Source: Legionella erythra (lineage in GTDB: Bacteria > Pseudomonadota > Gammaproteobacteria > Legionellales > Legionellaceae). From it: a stretch of DNA of 64,000 nt. Each line of letters starts with the position of its first letter. Positions within the stretch are counted from its first letter, which is position 1. A program made the position numbers and the translations under genes. Of this stretch, positions 45,341-55,896 are shown one piece after another. The stretch lies in the NCBI RefSeq assembly GCF_001467615.1, contig NZ_LNYA01000001.1:103586-167585 (forward strand), written 5' to 3'. The notes below the pieces were generated by a model, which searched no databases, was not told the origin of the DNA, and saw only the letters and a program-made list of their open reading frames with translations.

Positions 45341-45742
45341 TCAGTTTTTGTCTTCCGTAATGATGACTTCTCCCGCATTAATTACGGTAATCTTAAAACC
45401 ATTGGCACTGAGCTCTTTCGGTGTAATCTCGCCCGTGCTCATGTTCATTTTAAGCCAGCCTACTTCGATGGGATTTGATGTGTCGGTAGCCATTTTGATT
45501 AAAGCGCCACATTGCTTCTGGCTGTCGACATACGGTGCACAGGCCAATTGTACCAGAGACCACAAAAGCTTCTTTTTAGTCTTTTTAGGCGTAGGGTAGG
45601 GGGATTGCACGGTGCCGTTGATAAACGCATTGGATTGATAATTCGTCTGGTTATCGGTCGTCAGATGGCTTGGGGCAGCAAAGGCGATTGCGGTGGTTAG
45701 GCCCAAGGTCATTGCCGCTACACCTTTTAATAAAGCATTCAC
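45341..45742 (-). CDS. small secreted protein of unknown function
   Basis: 133 residues from a GTG start at 45742 with AAGGAG 6 bases upstream. A signal peptide (MNALLKGVAAMTLGLTTAIAFA, cleaved before APSHL) leads into a short basic patch PTPKKTKKKLLW and a domain with two cysteines (ACAPYVDSQKQCGALIKMA) that may be bridged. The last part, VGWLKMNMSTGEITPKELSANGFKITVINAGEVII, looks beta-rich. No family recognised. It is convergent with the porin gene and shares its terminator. Confidence 0.7.
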   Translation of the reverse strand: MNALLKGVAAMTLGLTTAIAFAAPSHLTTDNQTNYQSNAFINGTVQSPYPTPKKTKKKLLWSLVQLACAPYVDSQKQCGALIKMATDTSNPIEVGWLKMNMSTGEITPKELSANGFKITVINAGEVIITEDKN

Positions 45743-45785
45743 ATTTCACTCCTTAATTGATTAAGTTGTTAAGATACAACCAGTT

Positions 45786-45822
45786 ATCGGTTGATTGAGT
45801 CGTCCAAAGCCAACCAACCGAT
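45786..45822. repeat. imperfect inverted repeat between hemB and the small secreted-protein gene
   Basis: ATCGGTTG-a-TTG (45786-45797) pairs with CAA-c-CAACCGAT (45811-45822), 11 pairs with one mismatch and a 13-base loop. It is located after the hemB stop and before the promoter of the next minus-strand gene, so it could end hemB transcripts or serve as an operator. No T-tract. Confidence 0.45.
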
Positions 45823-45858
45823 GACACTATAGGCGAAGCTTGCCTGGGACTCAAGCTT

Positions 45859-46851
45859 TTATAGGCGGTTAAATAATTTGGCAAAATCTTTGGCAAAATA
45901 GGAAATCAGCAAATCGGCGCCTGCCCGCTTGATGGCGATTAAACTTTCAAGCATCGCCGGTTCTTCCTGAATTAACCCCTGTTTGGCCGCTGATTTCAAC
46001 ATGGAATACTCTCCGCTGACCTGATAGGCACAAAGCGGCATTTCGGGGTAATGCTGCTTGAGTTGGTGGATAATATCGAGGTAATTCATCGCCGGTTTAA
46101 CCATCAGTATGTCGGCGCCTTCCTCTATATCCAGGGCGGCTTCGCGCAGGGCTTCTGCCGAATTGGCCGGGTTCATCTGATAGGTTTTACGATCGCCGAA
46201 TTTCGGTGAGCCCTCAGCGGCTTCACGAAAAGGCCCGTAAAAGCTCGAGCTGTATTTTACCGCATAACTTAAAATGGCCGTATCCTGATACCCTTCACTG
46301 TCCAGGGCTTCACGAATGGCTAAAACCATGCCGTCCGTCATGCTGCTTGGCGCCACCCAATCGGCACCTGCCTTGGCATGGCTAACCGCTTGTTGACCGA
46401 GCAAATCCAGGGTCTCGTCATTATCAATCTGCTCGCCGTGTAGTATGCCACAATGGCCATGATCCGTGTATTCGCAAAAACACACGTCTGTGATCACCAG
46501 CATGTCAGGATGGCTGCGCTTAATGCTTTGCACGGCGCGTTGAATAATGCCATCGTCTTTCAGCGAGCCACTGCCTTTGGCATCTTTGTGGGCAGGGAGA
46601 CCAAACAGTAGAACAGCAGGAATACCCAGTGTACTGAGGTTGTCAAGCTCTTCGGTCAGGGCGTTCAGGGGCAGTTGGTACTGGCCTGGCATGCTTTTAA
46701 TTTCTTTTTTCTGTGGCAGGGTTTCGCTGACAAACAGCGGAGCAATGAATTGTTTGGGATGCAGACGCGTTTCCTGTAACATGTCGCGCGCTGCCGCCGT
46801 TTTTCTTAGCCGTTTAAGTCTTAGGGGTAAATGGTAAGCTGTCATAGTCAT
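45859..46851 (-). CDS. hemB: delta-aminolevulinic acid dehydratase (porphobilinogen synthase)
   Basis: 330 residues. HemB condenses two aminolevulinate molecules to porphobilinogen in heme synthesis. The zinc-type cysteine cluster is present (DVCFCEYTDHGHCGI), as are both active lysines in YAVKYSSSFYGPFR and DILMVKPAMNYLDII. Its ATG overlaps the tamB stop codon as ATGA, so it is translated by coupling at the end of a mutS-tamA-tamB-hemB chain, an unusual place for a heme gene. Confidence 0.97.
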   Translation of the reverse strand: MTMTAYHLPLRLKRLRKTAAARDMLQETRLHPKQFIAPLFVSETLPQKKEIKSMPGQYQLPLNALTEELDNLSTLGIPAVLLFGLPAHKDAKGSGSLKDDGIIQRAVQSIKRSHPDMLVITDVCFCEYTDHGHCGILHGEQIDNDETLDLLGQQAVSHAKAGADWVAPSSMTDGMVLAIREALDSEGYQDTAILSYAVKYSSSFYGPFREAAEGSPKFGDRKTYQMNPANSAEALREAALDIEEGADILMVKPAMNYLDIIHQLKQHYPEMPLCAYQVSGEYSMLKSAAKQGLIQEEPAMLESLIAIKRAGADLLISYFAKDFAKLFNRL

Positions 46852-49799
46852 TCCGAATCCTTTTGATGGGTGTAAAGAAGATCAACGCCGCTGCTACCGC
46901 TCAAACTGGCGCTGACTTGAATGCTGAAAAATTTATTTAGCAAATATTTAAGGGTTAACAAATTATTACTTCCTTGCGAAAAGCCCATGTTATAGCTCAA
47001 GTACAGGCGATTGGATAATGATTTCCCAACGACAAATGACGTCATGTCCGTTGTTTCGTTGGTTTTACGATTATATTCTGTATTATTTTCCACATTGACA
47101 TCAAAGCCAAGAGTATTTTTCAATTGCTCAAGAAGTTGTGTCCCCTTGCTGCCGGAATCCAGGTTCATCGATGAAATGGCGGCAAGCAGAAGCTGCCCCC
47201 CGGACTTATTGGCCTGACTCGCTGGTTTGCCCAAAAGAAGCATGGATAGGATATCGGCCTGCGACAGGTTGGATGGGATGGAAAAAAGCTGCGTCTTTGG
47301 CCGGTTTAAATGGCCGCTGACTTCAATGCCGACGGTGGTTTTGTTGCCAAAATCATAGGATTGCAGGTTTGCAGTATTAAAATCAAATAACCGGTTGGAG
47401 CCTGCAAAAGAGGCGCTGGCATTATTAAATTGGCGAATAGCCCGTACTTTTATGTCGGGGTTGTCAATCAGGCTGCCGGTGTAGATAAGCTGGCCTTGTT
47501 GAATCAGCAAATCCTGGCCATAGGCATGGTATTTTCCATCACGCACATTCAACTCGCCGGTTCCCCGCATGGGGCCTGAGGGCAATTGACGTAATTGCAG
47601 ACTGCCTTCAAGGTAGCCTTTTAAACCTTTGATGTCGATTTTCACGTCCTCGCCCATCTCCAGGCGCACATTACTGTCAATATGGAATGGATTGGGTTCG
47701 GCTTGTTTTTGCCCGGAAAAGACCACGTCGCTCGATAAACTGGCGCTGCTGTCGAAGGTATGCGGTTTGATACTGGCTTTTGGGATAAGCAGATCGCCGG
47801 TTAAAGTACGGGATGACGGTTTAAAGTCAAAGGTCAGTTTGGGCGATAAGTCCATTTTGTATTCATCGAGATTGAGGATTTGCACATGGTCGCCATTGAA
47901 ATGAAGCGCCCCGGTGAAATGCGGTGCAAATTGCCCCTGGCCTTTGACGTGCAGCGGTTGATTGCCGCTGTACAAAGCCCCGTTGATAACCCACTGCTGA
48001 TTATGGGTTTCCATGGTGAGATCAATGGGATTAAGCTGAATACCCAACTGCGGTAAAGCCACCCGGCCGTGGTTAAGCGACAATTGGCCTTTTAAGATTG
48101 GGCGATGCAACAAGCCGCTGGCCTGTAAATGGGCTTTTAACTGGCCGGCGGGTTCGGCCAGGGCGCTGTTGATATCCTTCAGGAAATCCAGCGAGTTGAT
48201 GTTGATGGTCAATGCACTGTCAAGCATTTGTTGGCCGGCCATGACCTTTCCCCATTTAAATTGCGGTAAGGTAAAGGTGAAGGCGGCATTTTTATCCGCA
48301 TCAATCATAAACCGGCCGTTGGCTTTCAATTCATGGGCATTCAGTGCGGCTGTTAACTCGCCACCTTTAAACATCAGAGGTTGCAATGCGGGATCCTGGT
48401 ATTGTCCCTTACCCACCTTAAGAGTCAGATGGCCGCTGTCTCCTTTGTTCAGTTCAGCCGTTAGCGACACAGTCGATTGTAAGTGACTTAGTGCGGGGTG
48501 AAGCACGGCGGGATTGGGAATGGTGGCTGTGGCCTGCCAGGACGATGAGGGCGAGCCATTGATGTTGAGCTGATTGTTAGCCAGACGAAGTTGTGCCTTT
48601 AGTGCCTGATTTTGATAATTAACAGTCAGTTTGAGCGGTTTGGCATTGTATTGTGCGCTAAGCCAACCACTTGCGGCCAATGCCTTGACGGTGTCGCCAG
48701 TAAAAGAGGCCTCGGCATTGATGTGTTGCATCAGAAAATCAGCATCGCTGTCGGGGAGGGATTGGGCGCTGAGATTGCCCTTCATTTTAGGCGTACGTTG
48801 GGTATCAATACCCACGGTAAAATGCACCTGATGATGGGGGAATGTAAAGACACCTGTCCCGTCAAGCCGTTCTCCGCGCGTGGCGTGGGCTTTTAAGCTC
48901 AGGTGAGAGGGCAAGGGTGCTGTGAATTGGCTATCGACTTGCAAATCAAGATCCGGAAGAGTCCCCTGGATGAGCAATTTACCTTCGGTACTGGAGACGG
49001 GTTGACTGAAGCCGGCCAGTGGCCAGCGTAATGATTGCCATTGAAGTTGGCTCTCCAATCGCTGGCCATTTTTGAGCGTGCCGGTAAGGTCGATGGTGCT
49101 TAAGCCATGAAACCGCCCCTGCCAGCGATAGGCGGTGAGGTTGCCTTTTATTCCAAGCGATCCGGTTAATCCCTGGTCTGATTTTAAGGGGTTCAATTCA
49201 ATACGGGCATTCAGCGGGTAGGGAAAACGAGGGCTTACCTTGGCGGTGAGGCGCCATTGGTGACCTTCATAATGAAAGTCAAAACGGCTGATTTGCCAGT
49301 TGTCATCCGATAGCGTGCTATTAAGTTGAACCTGCTTAAGCACCTGGTCGCCAGCGGGACTGCGGATGACCAGCTGGTCAATGCGCGCCTGCTTTGCAAC
49401 GATAAGAATCGGAAGTTGTGGCATAACCGGGGTAGCGGATGCCGTTCCGGTTGCGGATTTGGATTGAATGAGGAATTCTTTTGCTTGCAAAGTCTTAAAC
49501 AGAAGACGGTGATGAAAAAGCAATTGCCTGAGCGAAAAACGGATTTTTACATGCTGACTCTGGATAAGCAGACCCCTGTTCTCATAGGTTAACTGGTCAA
49601 TGGTCAACGCGCCGCTTAAATGCCCGCTCGCCTGATGAATATGAAGTTGTCCGGGTAAAAAGGTATGGGCCAGTTTAACAGTCAGGTACAGACCCGGGGT
49701 TGTTGTTGATAGAAAAACAACAATGCTGGTTAGCAGCACAAAGGCAAGAAGCAGGCTGTATAGGATAGACTTGCTGAGTTTCTTTAGAAAGCGCATCAT
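46848..49799 (-). CDS. tamB: translocation and assembly module subunit TamB
   Basis: 983 residues. TamB is an inner-membrane-anchored, periplasm-spanning protein that works with TamA in outer-membrane protein assembly and phospholipid transport. An N-terminal helix (SILYSLLLAFVLLTSIVVFL) is followed by long beta-rich repeats and the C-terminal DUF490 domain, with LNVRDGKYHAYGQDLLIQQGQLIYTG and LSQADILSMLLLGKPASQ, ending in a beta-strand region LYLSYNMGFSQGSNNLLTLKYLLNKFFSIQ. Somewhat shorter than E. coli TamB. Both ends overlap neighbours by ATGA. Confidence 0.93.
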   Translation of the reverse strand: MMRFLKKLSKSILYSLLLAFVLLTSIVVFLSTTTPGLYLTVKLAHTFLPGQLHIHQASGHLSGALTIDQLTYENRGLLIQSQHVKIRFSLRQLLFHHRLLFKTLQAKEFLIQSKSATGTASATPVMPQLPILIVAKQARIDQLVIRSPAGDQVLKQVQLNSTLSDDNWQISRFDFHYEGHQWRLTAKVSPRFPYPLNARIELNPLKSDQGLTGSLGIKGNLTAYRWQGRFHGLSTIDLTGTLKNGQRLESQLQWQSLRWPLAGFSQPVSSTEGKLLIQGTLPDLDLQVDSQFTAPLPSHLSLKAHATRGERLDGTGVFTFPHHQVHFTVGIDTQRTPKMKGNLSAQSLPDSDADFLMQHINAEASFTGDTVKALAASGWLSAQYNAKPLKLTVNYQNQALKAQLRLANNQLNINGSPSSSWQATATIPNPAVLHPALSHLQSTVSLTAELNKGDSGHLTLKVGKGQYQDPALQPLMFKGGELTAALNAHELKANGRFMIDADKNAAFTFTLPQFKWGKVMAGQQMLDSALTININSLDFLKDINSALAEPAGQLKAHLQASGLLHRPILKGQLSLNHGRVALPQLGIQLNPIDLTMETHNQQWVINGALYSGNQPLHVKGQGQFAPHFTGALHFNGDHVQILNLDEYKMDLSPKLTFDFKPSSRTLTGDLLIPKASIKPHTFDSSASLSSDVVFSGQKQAEPNPFHIDSNVRLEMGEDVKIDIKGLKGYLEGSLQLRQLPSGPMRGTGELNVRDGKYHAYGQDLLIQQGQLIYTGSLIDNPDIKVRAIRQFNNASASFAGSNRLFDFNTANLQSYDFGNKTTVGIEVSGHLNRPKTQLFSIPSNLSQADILSMLLLGKPASQANKSGGQLLLAAISSMNLDSGSKGTQLLEQLKNTLGFDVNVENNTEYNRKTNETTDMTSFVVGKSLSNRLYLSYNMGFSQGSNNLLTLKYLLNKFFSIQVSASLSGSSGVDLLYTHQKDSE

Positions 49800-51490
49800 A
49801 AATCGGGTCCCATATTAACAACAAAGCGGGGTTTTCTGTCTTTGATGCGGTTAAAGTGACTATCCACAGCTTGGGCAATACCGATTTTAATAGGGCCTAC
49901 CGGTGAAACCCACATCAACCCGATGCCCAAATCATTTTGCAGTACCCTGGGGCTGGGATCGTATACATCGCCGCTATCAAAAAAGCCGGTGAGGTACCAG
50001 TGTTCCACTGTTTCTTTTTGAATTTCAAACCCGCCGTAGGTGAGTATTTTACCAGGTCCGATGGAGTTAAAGGTAAACGCTTTCAAATTGTCCGATCCCC
50101 CAAGCAGCAGGGCCAAAGACAGCGGCAATTGATTCACATCATTGATATCGGTAATCCCTTGTAGGGTATGAACATAAAACCGGGTGCGGATAAAAGGCAG
50201 GGTGAGGGCTGCGCGGGCATCGATGGATGCCTGGGCAAAACTGACTTCCGACAGCACCGCACGGCTGGCGCCCAAACCGTTTAAGGTGATGTGATAGCCG
50301 GTTGGCGAAAAAAGCTGGTTGGACGTATTTTTCCATCCCAGCGTCGCTTTGGGGAAAAAGGTCAGCTTTTCAAGCTTGGGGGCATTATCATAATTAAAGC
50401 GTTCATACAGGCCGTTTATGGTGAGAATGCGTTGAAACCGGTCTTTATTGTGCCGTTGTCCCATGGAAAGCAGCAGGGAGTTACTGTAACCCGCACCATA
50501 GTCAAGATTCGACAGGTTGCCGGTGATGTCGTATTCATCGGTCAGCGGGTTTTTACCCGGGATAATGTACTGGGCTTGCAGCGTATTCTGATTGAAAGAG
50601 CCTAAGGCGATGGCATTGAATTTATGACCGGCACGGTTAACCGGCACCACATGGTAACCGAGGCGCCCGCGAATGCCGGTGTCGGTGCCAAAGCCTAAAC
50701 CCAGAGAATAATTGATTCTGGCTGCGGCTTTAAGGTAGACATTAATCGGAATAGTGCGGTTGCCAGTCATCGCTGGTTTGGCATTGACCTGGCTGAAGTA
50801 ACCGCTGCCGGCCAGGCTGTTGTTTAACTCAAGCAATTTTTCCGTGGAATAGGGTTGGCCATAATCAAAGGGGATATAACGGCGCAACAACGCCGGTGAA
50901 ATATAAGTCGGCTCAAAACGAACCTGGCCAAAATAAAACTGCGGGCCGGTATCAAAAATCAGGGTGACGACTGCCGTGTAGCTGGCTTGATCAATTAAGA
51001 TTTCAGCTTTTTGAAAATTGGCATGCAGGTAGCCTTCCTGTTCGGCTGCATCAATGAGCATCTGCTTACTTTCTTCGTATTTCACGCTGTTGAGCGGCTT
51101 GCCTTGTTGAATGGTTAAATGATGGCGTTTTCGTTGAATTTTTGCATTATCAGCCCCTTCTCCCTGCAGTTGCAGGGAAAGCCGGGTAATCAATAAGGGA
51201 GGTCCTAAGTTGACATTAATAATCAAGGAATTACCATTGGCTCGGCGGTTAATATGAATCACCGGCCGTAGGTAACCATAAGCATAAACGGCCTCAGCGA
51301 CCTGCTTTTCGAGGTTTTCATTGGTTTCACTGAGTAAGGGTTTGGATTTGGCGTACTCCAGCAGGCGCATCTGAATATTTTCCAATACCTTGCCGCGAAC
51401 CCCTTTAATTTGAACAGAGTCAGGTCCTTTGGCGGCAAAAAGCAGCGTCAGGCTGCCAGCGAAAAGTAAAAGGCAAGCCAGTTTTTTCAT
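49796..51490 (-). CDS. tamA: translocation and assembly module TamA (BamA-family outer-membrane protein)
   Basis: 564 residues. A signal peptide ([19 protein letters not shown]) precedes three POTRA-like domains (to about 260, with [18 protein letters not shown] and [31 protein letters not shown]) and a 16-strand barrel of the Omp85 type with the family motif [13 protein letters not shown] and a [16 protein letters not shown] loop, ending [16 protein letters not shown]...VVNMGPDL. Size and adjacency to tamB separate it from BamA. Its ATG overlaps the mutS stop codon. Confidence 0.93.
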   Translation of the reverse strand: MKKLACLLLFAGSLTLLFAAKGPDSVQIKGVRGKVLENIQMRLLEYAKSKPLLSETNENLEKQVAEAVYAYGYLRPVIHINRRANGNSLIINVNLGPPLLITRLSLQLQGEGADNAKIQRKRHHLTIQQGKPLNSVKYEESKQMLIDAAEQEGYLHANFQKAEILIDQASYTAVVTLIFDTGPQFYFGQVRFEPTYISPALLRRYIPFDYGQPYSTEKLLELNNSLAGSGYFSQVNAKPAMTGNRTIPINVYLKAAARINYSLGLGFGTDTGIRGRLGYHVVPVNRAGHKFNAIALGSFNQNTLQAQYIIPGKNPLTDEYDITGNLSNLDYGAGYSNSLLLSMGQRHNKDRFQRILTINGLYERFNYDNAPKLEKLTFFPKATLGWKNTSNQLFSPTGYHITLNGLGASRAVLSEVSFAQASIDARAALTLPFIRTRFYVHTLQGITDINDVNQLPLSLALLLGGSDNLKAFTFNSIGPGKILTYGGFEIQKETVEHWYLTGFFDSGDVYDPSPRVLQNDLGIGLMWVSPVGPIKIGIAQAVDSHFNRIKDRKPRFVVNMGPDL

Positions 51491-54042
51491 GGTATGGTCA
51501 ACTGATTATTCACTGCAAAGGCGGATTCCTCCATGCTTTTCAGTGTGTAAATCAAATCCAGAGCTTCCCGCGCGGACAAATCATCGGGGTTAATCGAGGC
51601 GAGCAGGGCTTGCATCGGCGAGGGGGCGGCTTTGGGCGGCAGTGCAGCCGGGGCGGCCAGGGTGTTCGTCGCCTGTTGCAGGTGATGGGCGGCAATGCCT
51701 AACACTGCCTCCGGCATACCGGCTAAGCGCGCAACTTCAAGGCCGTAACTGCGGTCGGTTGGACCGTCTTCAACGCGGTAGAGAAAGGCGATGCGATTGG
51801 CGCTTAACACGGCCTGCAAGTGTTTATTGCGAATACCCCGATACTGTTCAGGTAAGGTGGTTAATTCAAAATAATGGGTGGAAAACAGCGTGTAGGCTTT
51901 AATGGTTTCCGCAAGATAGGAGCAGGCGGCATAGGCTAGGGCAATGCCGTCATGGGTGCTGGTGCCGCGGCCAATTTCATCAATTAAAACCAGGCTATGG
52001 GCTGTCGCCTGCCTTAAGATGCGGGCGGTTTCAGTCATTTCAACCATAAAGGTGGAGCGCCCTGAGGCCAGATCATCACTGGCGCCGATGCGGGTAAAGA
52101 TTTTATCAATACGGCCAAGGCGCGCTTTTTTCGCCGGGACAAAACTGCCGGTATGCGCAAGCAGGACAATCAAGGCGTTTTGCCGCATGAATGTCGATTT
52201 GCCGCCCATGTTCGGGCCAGTAATGAGCCACATCGATTGCTGAGGCTCAAGCTTGAGATCATTGGCAATGAATTGTTCCTGCAAGACCTGCTCGATGACT
52301 GGGTGGCGTCCATCCTCGATGTCGATCATATCGTCGCTGGTCAAGTCGGGACAGCACCAGGACAGGCTGGCGGCGCGCTCGGCAAAATTGGTTAAAACAT
52401 CCAGTTGGGCAACGCTTGCCGCCAGGGCTGTCAGTTCAGGTAAATCATTCAGGATTTCTTCAAGCAGGTTGTCATAGAGCCATTTTTCGCGAGCCAGGGC
52501 TTTTACCTCGGCGGATAATACTTTTTCCTCAAAACGCTTCAATTCAGGCGTGATGTAGCGCTCGACATTTTTCAAGGTTTGTTTACGTTGGTAATAAGTT
52601 GGGGCTTTCTCGGCCTGCAAACGGGACAACTCGATGTAATATCCCTGCACGCGATTGTAGCCAAATTTTAAGGAAGAGAGGCCTGAGCGTGTTTTTTCCT
52701 GCTGTTCGAGTTCGGCCAATTGACTGTTGGCATTTTCACTGAGCAGCCGAAACTCGTCCAGCTCATCATCAAAGCCAGTTGCAATCACGCCGCCATCGCG
52801 AATCAGCATGGGGGGATTATCAACCAATGCCTGGGTTAATAAAGCCAGCAAGGCCGGTTTTGGGGTGAGATCCCGACGAATCCTGACACCAAGCGGCGAG
52901 GCGTTGTTGGCCAGGGTGCTGTGAAGATCAGGTAATAAACGAAGCGCATGGCGTAATTGCGCCAGGTCGCGCGGCCTTGCGGATTTTAAGGCGATGCGTG
53001 AGGCAATGCGCTCAATATCGCCCAATTGCCGCAACAGGGGTTTAAGGATGGCTTCCTGTTTGTTATGGATGAATTCCTTTACCACGTTCTGGCGTTCCTG
53101 GATTAGCGCGTGCTGGCTTAAAGGCCGCCCCAGCCAGCGTTTTAACAGACGGCTGCCCATGGGATTGCTGGTGTGATCAAGAACATCGATTAAGGTGTTT
53201 TCCTGCCCACCCTGGTAATTTTCAAACAGTTCCAGGTGTTTTTGGGTGGCGGCGTCGACCTGCAGGTAGTCGTCGTTTTTTTCCAGTGTTAGGTGCTTAA
53301 GATGCGGTAAGGCTTGCCGTTGGGTCGTGTTTAAGTAAGTTAAAAGGCAACCGGCCGCTGGATAGGTTATCAGGTAGTCTTTGCCGGCGATTCCCTCCAG
53401 GTGGCTGACAGCAAATTGTTGACAAAGCAGGCGGTAGGCCTGTTGCAAATCAAACTCCCAGGCGGGGCGGGTTTTGACCGGATAATGACCTAAACCGCCA
53501 TACTGACTCTCTTCGGGAATCAAGATTTCCGCGGGCTGCAAATGACCTAAAGCGGCCTCAAGTGCAGAATCATCTGCCACCTGCATTAAATGAAAACGGC
53601 CGCCGCTTAGGTCCACCCAGGCGAGCCCGTATTGGGATTTTTGCCGGTAAATGGCTAACAGCAGGTTATCGCGGCGTGCTTCAAGCAAGGCCTCATCGGT
53701 GATAGTGCCCGGGGTGACGATGCGGGTGACTTCCCGTTCAACCGGTCCCTTACTGGTCGCCGGATCGCCAATCTGTTCACAAATGGCGACCGATTCCCCT
53801 TTTTTTAATAAGCGGGCCAGGTAATTTTCAACCGCATGATAGGGGACGCCGGCCATGGGAATGGGTTTATCAGCCGACTGACCACGATGGGTCAGGGTAA
53901 GATCAAGAAGCTCGGCGGCTCGCCTGGCGTCGTCAAAAAACAATTCATAAAAATCACCCATACGGTAGAAAAGCAGCATGTCCGGGTAATCGGACTTAAT
54001 GCGTAAATATTGCTGCATCATGGGAGTATGGGTAGCTGACAT
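51487..54042 (-). CDS. mutS: DNA mismatch repair protein MutS
   Basis: 851 residues from ATG 54042; an upstream TTG (54048) is not needed. MutS recognises mismatches. The Phe-X-Glu mismatch motif is in [14 protein letters not shown], domain II/III follow, and the ATPase domain has [52 protein letters not shown] and STHYFELT. Full length. It is the first gene of the mutS-tamA-tamB-hemB chain and ends within the ATGA of tamA. Confidence 0.97.
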   Translation of the reverse strand: MSATHTPMMQQYLRIKSDYPDMLLFYRMGDFYELFFDDARRAAELLDLTLTHRGQSADKPIPMAGVPYHAVENYLARLLKKGESVAICEQIGDPATSKGPVEREVTRIVTPGTITDEALLEARRDNLLLAIYRQKSQYGLAWVDLSGGRFHLMQVADDSALEAALGHLQPAEILIPEESQYGGLGHYPVKTRPAWEFDLQQAYRLLCQQFAVSHLEGIAGKDYLITYPAAGCLLTYLNTTQRQALPHLKHLTLEKNDDYLQVDAATQKHLELFENYQGGQENTLIDVLDHTSNPMGSRLLKRWLGRPLSQHALIQERQNVVKEFIHNKQEAILKPLLRQLGDIERIASRIALKSARPRDLAQLRHALRLLPDLHSTLANNASPLGVRIRRDLTPKPALLALLTQALVDNPPMLIRDGGVIATGFDDELDEFRLLSENANSQLAELEQQEKTRSGLSSLKFGYNRVQGYYIELSRLQAEKAPTYYQRKQTLKNVERYITPELKRFEEKVLSAEVKALAREKWLYDNLLEEILNDLPELTALAASVAQLDVLTNFAERAASLSWCCPDLTSDDMIDIEDGRHPVIEQVLQEQFIANDLKLEPQQSMWLITGPNMGGKSTFMRQNALIVLLAHTGSFVPAKKARLGRIDKIFTRIGASDDLASGRSTFMVEMTETARILRQATAHSLVLIDEIGRGTSTHDGIALAYAACSYLAETIKAYTLFSTHYFELTTLPEQYRGIRNKHLQAVLSANRIAFLYRVEDGPTDRSYGLEVARLAGMPEAVLGIAAHHLQQATNTLAAPAALPPKAAPSPMQALLASINPDDLSAREALDLIYTLKSMEESAFAVNNQLTIP

Positions 54043-54151
54043 GGGCAATCCGAAGCGGTAAATAGTGCGATTTTAACAAATGCACCACGGCAAGTCAGTA
54101 AAAGTCCCGCTGTCATTTGCATTAATTATAAGCGCTTTGTAAAACAATTAT

Positions 54152-55831
54152 TTAACAGGGTTGCCCGATTTCAGGCGAAGGGGGTAAAGGCGAATGCTCG
54201 ATTGCCTCGTCAGCCTTAGGGGATTTATGCTTGAATAACCCGCTTTTCATGGTTTTAAAACGATGGATATTTTCTTCTGTCTCGTCGCGTTTTAGCAGGA
54301 CTTCTTTTATGAAATCCGTGATTTCATAGATCAAACTGTCGAGGAAGCTTAAGGAGGAAGCAGGATGGGATTCTTTTTTATCAATAATTGCTTGAGCAGT
54401 CGGTGAAAAATGGACATGGTTTGCCTGCAAAAGCCGCAAAATGGAAATATCTGTTTTTGCAACCAGGCTGGGGTTTAATTTAACCGCTTCAAAGAGAAGC
54501 TCCTGACATTCGGGGAGCCTGTGAATTTCTGCAATAAAAAACTCGACCATGGGCAGTTGGTTGGCGCGAATGGCCTGCAATAAATGGGTCAGTAACACCA
54601 GGTCATCGATCTCGCCGGGAATTTTTTTTAATTGTTGGTAAAGCAGGTTCACGCAGGCGACGGACTTGCTGCCTATGGCCGCCCCGATGGCATTGCCGGC
54701 AAGAATTTTTTCAGCAATGGCTTTCTCATTCAGTGGTGGGGCTCCTTCCTGCTGGTAGGCATCAAGCATATACTGCAATACATCCCTGTTACCGCCGGCG
54801 GCGGCACCATGGAGGTAAGTAGCGGCATTGCCGCGCATCAGGATAATGTCCTCAAAGCACGTCCTGCCATTGCTATCCTGTAAGAGGATAGCCAGCGCTT
54901 CCTGACGCCCTTCACCTAATGCCTCCATGAAGACTTCAGGCAGATGCGAAATGTCGCTTTCTTTTTTGATTTGGGAAAGAAAAAGAGGCAATACCCGGGT
55001 TGCATTCACGGCGGCCGCAACCATGCAGGCGCTGATTAAATGCCTGTCATTTTTAAATCCTTTGGCATACAGGGCATTGACCGCATCCTTGTTGTCAAGA
55101 AGAATAGCCCAGAACATGTTGGTAATCCCATAATTGCCGGCGCTGCTTAATGCGGCCTGGTCCGTATTGAGGTATTTTTCAAATAAGCCGCCTATGTCAG
55201 GAAAAGACCGTGGGGTGTTGCTCTGTTCCGGGTGCCTGACGACCTGCACGTGCAGGCCTAAAGGACCATACAGTTCAAGCGGGACTGCTATGGGGCTAAG
55301 CGCATCGCTTAGATCCAATGAATCGGTGACAAATCCCAGCATGCCGGTGTAGCCAAACACATTAAAATGCAATTCATGAATGACCTCCCGCTCACTTCGG
55401 AATGCTTTGAAACCGCCCCGGTAATTAGGGTCATAAATGATGTAGTTCCCTGCTTTTTTACTGATGGCCACGGCATGATTGACGCTGCGCACAATCATGG
55501 CTTCATCGTCTCGCAGGGCAATCTCTTTTAAGATTTGAGTCCAGTTGGTATCACTGGTCGTCATGGCCAAATCAAAGGCGGGTGCGAGTTTTTTGCCTGC
55601 AATATCCAGGGTGGCCAGGTTGTTTAATTGATTTAAGGTTTTATCATATTCTTCGGGCATGAAGCTTTTCGCCACGTCTTTGGCGAAGGAATAAACATCC
55701 TCATTCCATTCGGCGTTGGGGGGCAGGTTGGCAATGGTGTTTAAAATGGTCTGGAATTGATCAATTTGTCCTTGCAGCGCATATTTGATATACCCGGCGG
55801 CCAAACCATTGCAAACCCCGGATTTATTCAT
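54152..55831 (-). CDS. papain/C58-like protease with ankyrin-like repeats, effector candidate, damaged or coupled 5' end
   Basis: 559 residues from ATG 55831 (an in-frame GTG at 55837 is also possible). A Cys-His-Asp set typical of YopT/AvrPphB-like (C58) enzymes is present: Cys7 in SGVCNGLAAGYIKYA, His119 in RSVNHAVAISKKAGNYIIYDP, Asp134 in that same segment. From about 215 the chain resembles ankyrin repeats (MFWAILLDNKDAVNALYAKG, TYLHGAAAGGNRDVLQYMLDA). Legionella has effectors that combine protease-like and ankyrin folds, such as AnkH. The nucleophile is only seven residues from the start, no ribosome binding site is seen, and a 22-codon ORF overlaps the ATG, so the N-terminus may be lost by frameshift. 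The catalytic role is inferred. Confidence 0.6.
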   Translation of the reverse strand: MNKSGVCNGLAAGYIKYALQGQIDQFQTILNTIANLPPNAEWNEDVYSFAKDVAKSFMPEEYDKTLNQLNNLATLDIAGKKLAPAFDLAMTTSDTNWTQILKEIALRDDEAMIVRSVNHAVAISKKAGNYIIYDPNYRGGFKAFRSEREVIHELHFNVFGYTGMLGFVTDSLDLSDALSPIAVPLELYGPLGLHVQVVRHPEQSNTPRSFPDIGGLFEKYLNTDQAALSSAGNYGITNMFWAILLDNKDAVNALYAKGFKNDRHLISACMVAAAVNATRVLPLFLSQIKKESDISHLPEVFMEALGEGRQEALAILLQDSNGRTCFEDIILMRGNAATYLHGAAAGGNRDVLQYMLDAYQQEGAPPLNEKAIAEKILAGNAIGAAIGSKSVACVNLLYQQLKKIPGEIDDLVLLTHLLQAIRANQLPMVEFFIAEIHRLPECQELLFEAVKLNPSLVAKTDISILRLLQANHVHFSPTAQAIIDKKESHPASSLSFLDSLIYEITDFIKEVLLKRDETEENIHRFKTMKSGLFKHKSPKADEAIEHSPLPPSPEIGQPC

Positions 55832-55896
55832 GCGCACCGGTAGCGGTTGAGATGAGCAATAATTTTGCCTTGATTAAGAGGAGGCTGCATATGCAT
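55828..55896 (-). other. 22-codon leader ORF or frameshifted N-terminus of the C58/ankyrin gene
   Basis: ATG at 55896 or 55890 opens MHMQPPLNQGKIIAHLNRYRCA and stops in a TGA that overlaps the ATG at 55831 (ATGA). Such a start (helix just before the catalytic cysteine) is what a complete papain-like domain should carry, so one base change could have split the gene; translational coupling is the other reading. Confidence 0.4.
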
